Below are positions 60,969 to 64,000 of a DNA stretch of 64,000 nt, in pieces. The translations under genes were made by a program, and so were the position numbers. This DNA comes from Azolla caroliniana (lineage: Eukaryota; Polypodiophyta). The stretch covers positions 8,804,001 to 8,868,000 of the forward strand of contig JBHGNT010000006.1 of assembly GCA_043228905.1 (NCBI GenBank), in the 5' to 3' direction. Position 1 is the first letter of the stretch, and each line of letters begins with the position of its first letter. Under the pieces are notes generated by a model, which ran no database searches, was not told the DNA's origin, and saw only the letters and a program-made list of their open reading frames with translations.

Positions 60969-62432
60969 ATATATATACCACTTATGTTAAAGATATATTT
61001 TGGTATTGTGGACACCAGGCCAATGCCCTATCATGTAGGGGATACACTATAACTTAATTCGCATAAGTTATTAATAATATATCAAACTTGATTGCATTAA
61101 CGGAAAACATTTATTTTCCTCACAAAAATCCCCATTCCACAAGATGGTGAAAGTAATCCTCATAGCCTTCATGTCTCATTCAGTTCCCAGTAATGATGTA
61201 GCAATGTGTGAGTGAATCATAAGTAGTTGAGCCAACAAGTTGGATAATATTTAACATCTAGCACATTCCAAAACTACATGAATATACATCCATGTGTAGT
61301 ATTCGGTACATATATGACATATATGATAGATACATCATATACTTTCATTGCCCCAATGGAAATGCGCATCTATGACATATAAATATACTTCCATTGCCCC
61401 AATGAAAGTGCAGATTTATGGTAGATACATATACTTCCGTTGCTCCAATCCAAACAATGGCATACCATTACCAATTGTGTATATGGGTATGCACACATGT
61501 ACATATGTGTATTTACTTGTACATGCATATGGATACAAACATTGTTGGAGAATAAGCAATACCTTGAACATTTAAAAATCATTTCATTTCAAAACAAAGA
61601 AACCTAATCATTTGTTGTTCGGTTAATTGATGTATCACATTAATGCAATGAGCTTAGATAAACCACTTCACATTTAGATTACATATACTCTGAAATAACA
61701 TAAAGAAGATGATGCCCTTAGAGTAGAACCCACTTGTGTAAACAAAATTGAGTTATTCTAATGCTAAGGGGATCGGACATTGTGGGGTAATATTTGTTGA
61801 CCAAAGTGCCATCAACTTTGCGCTAGCAAAAAATAATTTTATGTCGAAAACCTTTATGCTAACGAATGTTTGTAGGGTTATAGAGAAATATCAAACATCA
61901 TTGTCTCCATGGCTTATCAATTTGGATAAAAGTTTATTCATGTATAATTGGAGCAATAAAACTATATATCATATACCTGACCAACATTCCCAAAATCGAT
62001 GATTTTAATGGCATTCTTAGATCTCTACAAATGGTAAAGGTATTCATAGTTTGCACTCTACAACTTTGCGTGAGATTGCATATTCTTGGATTGTTTGTGT
62101 CTGATGGAAATGATGCGCATTACTAGAACCCGACAAAACCATGAGATTAAAACCAAATATTTCAAATGTTTACCTCGGTACAAACTTAAGGATTTACGAT
62201 TAACCTCCATAAATTACTTCTATTTTGTCATTTCTAAGAGTACATTGAACATGATTGAAAAGACATTTTTGTGTCCTTTAGAAATGTAAGAATTGTATGT
62301 AAAAGAGGTGCTCCTAATATTACGGAATCAAAACTAGCAATAAAAAACCCTAATATTCACAACTTAAAACAAAAGTGCTTGTCTACTAAAAGTAAGGCTA
62401 CCATGCGTAGGTCACAAGGGAAGAAATCCATG
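60969..62432. other. AT-rich intergenic DNA, possible LINE debris
   Basis: A plus-strand ORF at 61748-62002 contains LINLDKSLFM, which resembles the LINE RT phrase G..IN..KS.F, but nothing else supports it. Several short CATTGCCCCAATG(A/G)AA repeats occur at 61347-61450. No gene is supported. Confidence 0.4.
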
Positions 62433-62440
62433 TGCATACA

Positions 62441-62838
62441 CAACAATGGGTTCGGTTCGGTTTCTTGACCTTGAAACCAAACCAAACCATTTATTTATAT
62501 TAAGAACTAAACCAAATTGTTTAAATTTTATGAAGCCATTTAAACAAACCGTTTATGAAAAATTTAGAACCAAACCAAATCGGTTTATCATAAATCAAAA
62601 CCAAACAAACCTATAAACCGATAAACCTTTAAACCTTCAAAACTTTTAAACCTTTAAACCCAACCACATAAGCCGAAACCAAAAAGCCGTTAAACCGCTA
62701 AACCATGAAATTCAAAACCGAACTGGATCATAATATTTGAAACCAAACCAAACGGTTTATTTATCTTTGAACCAATAAACCGTTAAGCCATGGCTTAACG
62801 GTTTGGTTTGGTTCGAGTTGAAACCGTGCCCATTGCTA
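62441..62838. mobile_element. AACCG-rich hAT-type MITE, copy 2, with 8-bp target duplication
   Basis: 398 bp. The ends read CAACAATGGGTTCGG and, reversed from the right, TAGCAATGGGCACGG. TGCATACA lies on both sides (62433-62440 and 62839-62846), a perfect 8-bp duplication as made by hAT transposases. The interior is dense in AAACC/GGTTT words and can fold back on itself. No coding sequence. Its ends differ from the autonomous hAT at 27558-33155, so a different transposase moved it. Confidence 0.8.
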
Positions 62839-62846
62839 TGCATACA

Positions 62847-64000
62847 TTGAAGCCCTTTTAACCTTTTGTAATATAATACATGTGTAAATTACAAAAATTG
62901 ATAGAAGTTTGAAATTCACTTAAGGATGTCAAGCTCCCGTGTTATGTTTGAAATTTATCAACGTGATCATTTTATTGATAAATGATGGATGTTGACATGG
63001 TAAATGAAAAGTCAATAGCATGTTGATGCCATAAGGGAAGTGATGCATGACCATATGCATGTTACATATGTCTTTTAAAGTCTTTATCGGTGAGGAGTCA
63101 AGACCCCCATTTGAGCCATTCTAGGATTAGTGCTTGAAAATGTTTATAGTTAAATAATATTATTTCCCTTGTACATTTGAAGAATCTTTTATCCATAGAA
63201 TTTTGTCTTCGATAATCATGTGCTTATGGTAGAACCTTGTTGTAGTCATTTCAGGATGAGTGACACATAATGTTCTCTACTAATGTAACATCAAACATTC
63301 ATTGAATATTGTTCATGAATGTTTTGTTTTTCCATGATCATGTTCTTATGACATTGCATAGACAAGTGAATGGTGCCAATAGAAGAAGCTCAAAACCCAA
63401 TAATATTGTGGGGATTAACTATTTCAATGAAGATTTTATTCTCACTCTTCAGACCACTTATATATGGTTTACAACCAAAGTTGTGAGCAATTGACAATTT
63501 CATACGACATCACAGCCAATAACATTCAATTCATATACCATAACTAAAAAATAAATTCCCAAAGCTAAGCTTTATCATTTTTCACTTGGAAATATATTTG
63601 TGACACAAGGAAAATGCACATGTAACAATTTCGGAGGTAATTATATCTTCATCTTCCAAGGTTTTCTTGATGCGTGCAATGGCATCTGCAATTCTCTTGA
63701 GCATGCTTTTAGGGTTTGCCTTTCGGCTTTGCAAGGAGTGCGGGTCGATATACTGCTCGAATATGGAGTGTGTGCACTCTTACTAGCAATGTACACTCAA
63801 ATATAGAAAAAGAAAAGAGGAAGGAATCAATCAATCAGTTGATCAAACAAGCTATACATACTGAATTAAGAAAAAAAAAAACTAGTTATCCTTTTGGTGA
63901 TATATCTTGTCCCTCAAAAATTGAAGTTAAGGGTTGAAAAACTCGCTCTCAATCTGTCTCAGAATTGGAATCTCTGTCTCTCAATCTTTCTCTCTCTCTC
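62847..64000. other. AT-rich terminal stretch, no supported gene
   Basis: A plus-strand segment at about 63652-63790 reads open with balanced codon use (GFLDACNGICNSLEHAF) and follows an AG acceptor-like site, but I cannot name a family and see no partner exon. A poly-A run lies at 63869-63878 and a CT microsatellite closes the window. Confidence 0.4.

Noticed and set aside
63600-63806. ORF with LDACNGICNSLEHAF as a glycolipid-transfer-like exon
   Set aside because: The resemblance is too weak and no partner exon with a matching phase is visible.

Overview
The window is nuclear DNA of a land plant. The evidence is plant-type gene models with many short GT-AG introns, TTTAGGG-type telo-box sequence, Ty3/Gypsy and Ty1/Copia elements, hAT elements, decayed LINEs and a membrane-anchored PBL-like kinase. 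I cannot name the species. Genes occupy a minority of the window; most of it is mobile DNA in layers of different age.

Layout. 1-5148: a minus-strand Ty3/Gypsy chromovirus, decayed, with heat-shock-element arrays in its LTRs. 5149-11417: a dead LINE, AT-rich filler and a three-copy tandem repeat. 11418-13443 (minus): an intact seven-exon gene for a CWC16/CCDC130 (Saf4-type) splicing factor. 13444-19785: intergenic DNA with microsatellites. 19786-25134 (minus): an intact 14-exon exonuclease 1 (EXO1) gene with one AT-AC (U12-type) intron and a degenerate minisatellite in intron 1. 25135-27557: a foldback MITE and a degenerate repeat array. 27558-33155: a full-length hAT transposon with perfect 16-bp terminal inverted repeats, near-identical 8-bp target duplications and a dead transposase. 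33164-35524: the same repeat array resumes.

35525-51989 is a three-layer nest. A LINE remnant was split by a Ty1/Copia element (35792-51984, duplication AGGGT). That Copia was split inside gag by a Tat/Athila-like Gypsy element (37095-47167) lying in the opposite orientation. The inner element carries a sense reading frame of about 1,130 codons between pol and its 3' LTR, with a long coiled coil. This is the most novel-looking item. 51990-57201 holds the other half of the LINE, a related Copia fragment and further LINE debris. 57202-59969 (minus) is a seven-exon transmembrane receptor-like kinase with a non-RD catalytic loop and an eroded glycine loop. 59970-64000 holds a probable solo LTR, a hAT-type MITE with 8-bp target duplications, and otherwise unexplained AT-rich DNA.

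The three host genes are all on the minus strand but do not form an obvious functional cluster: one acts in pre-mRNA splicing, one in DNA repair and recombination, one in signalling. The mobile elements are all inactive as coding units. In the inner Gypsy all seven in-frame stops are TAG or TAA where a C-to-T change of a Gln codon would explain them, which fits decay of methylated DNA. All exon boundaries were deduced by eye from splice signals and reading-frame continuity, without transcripts.
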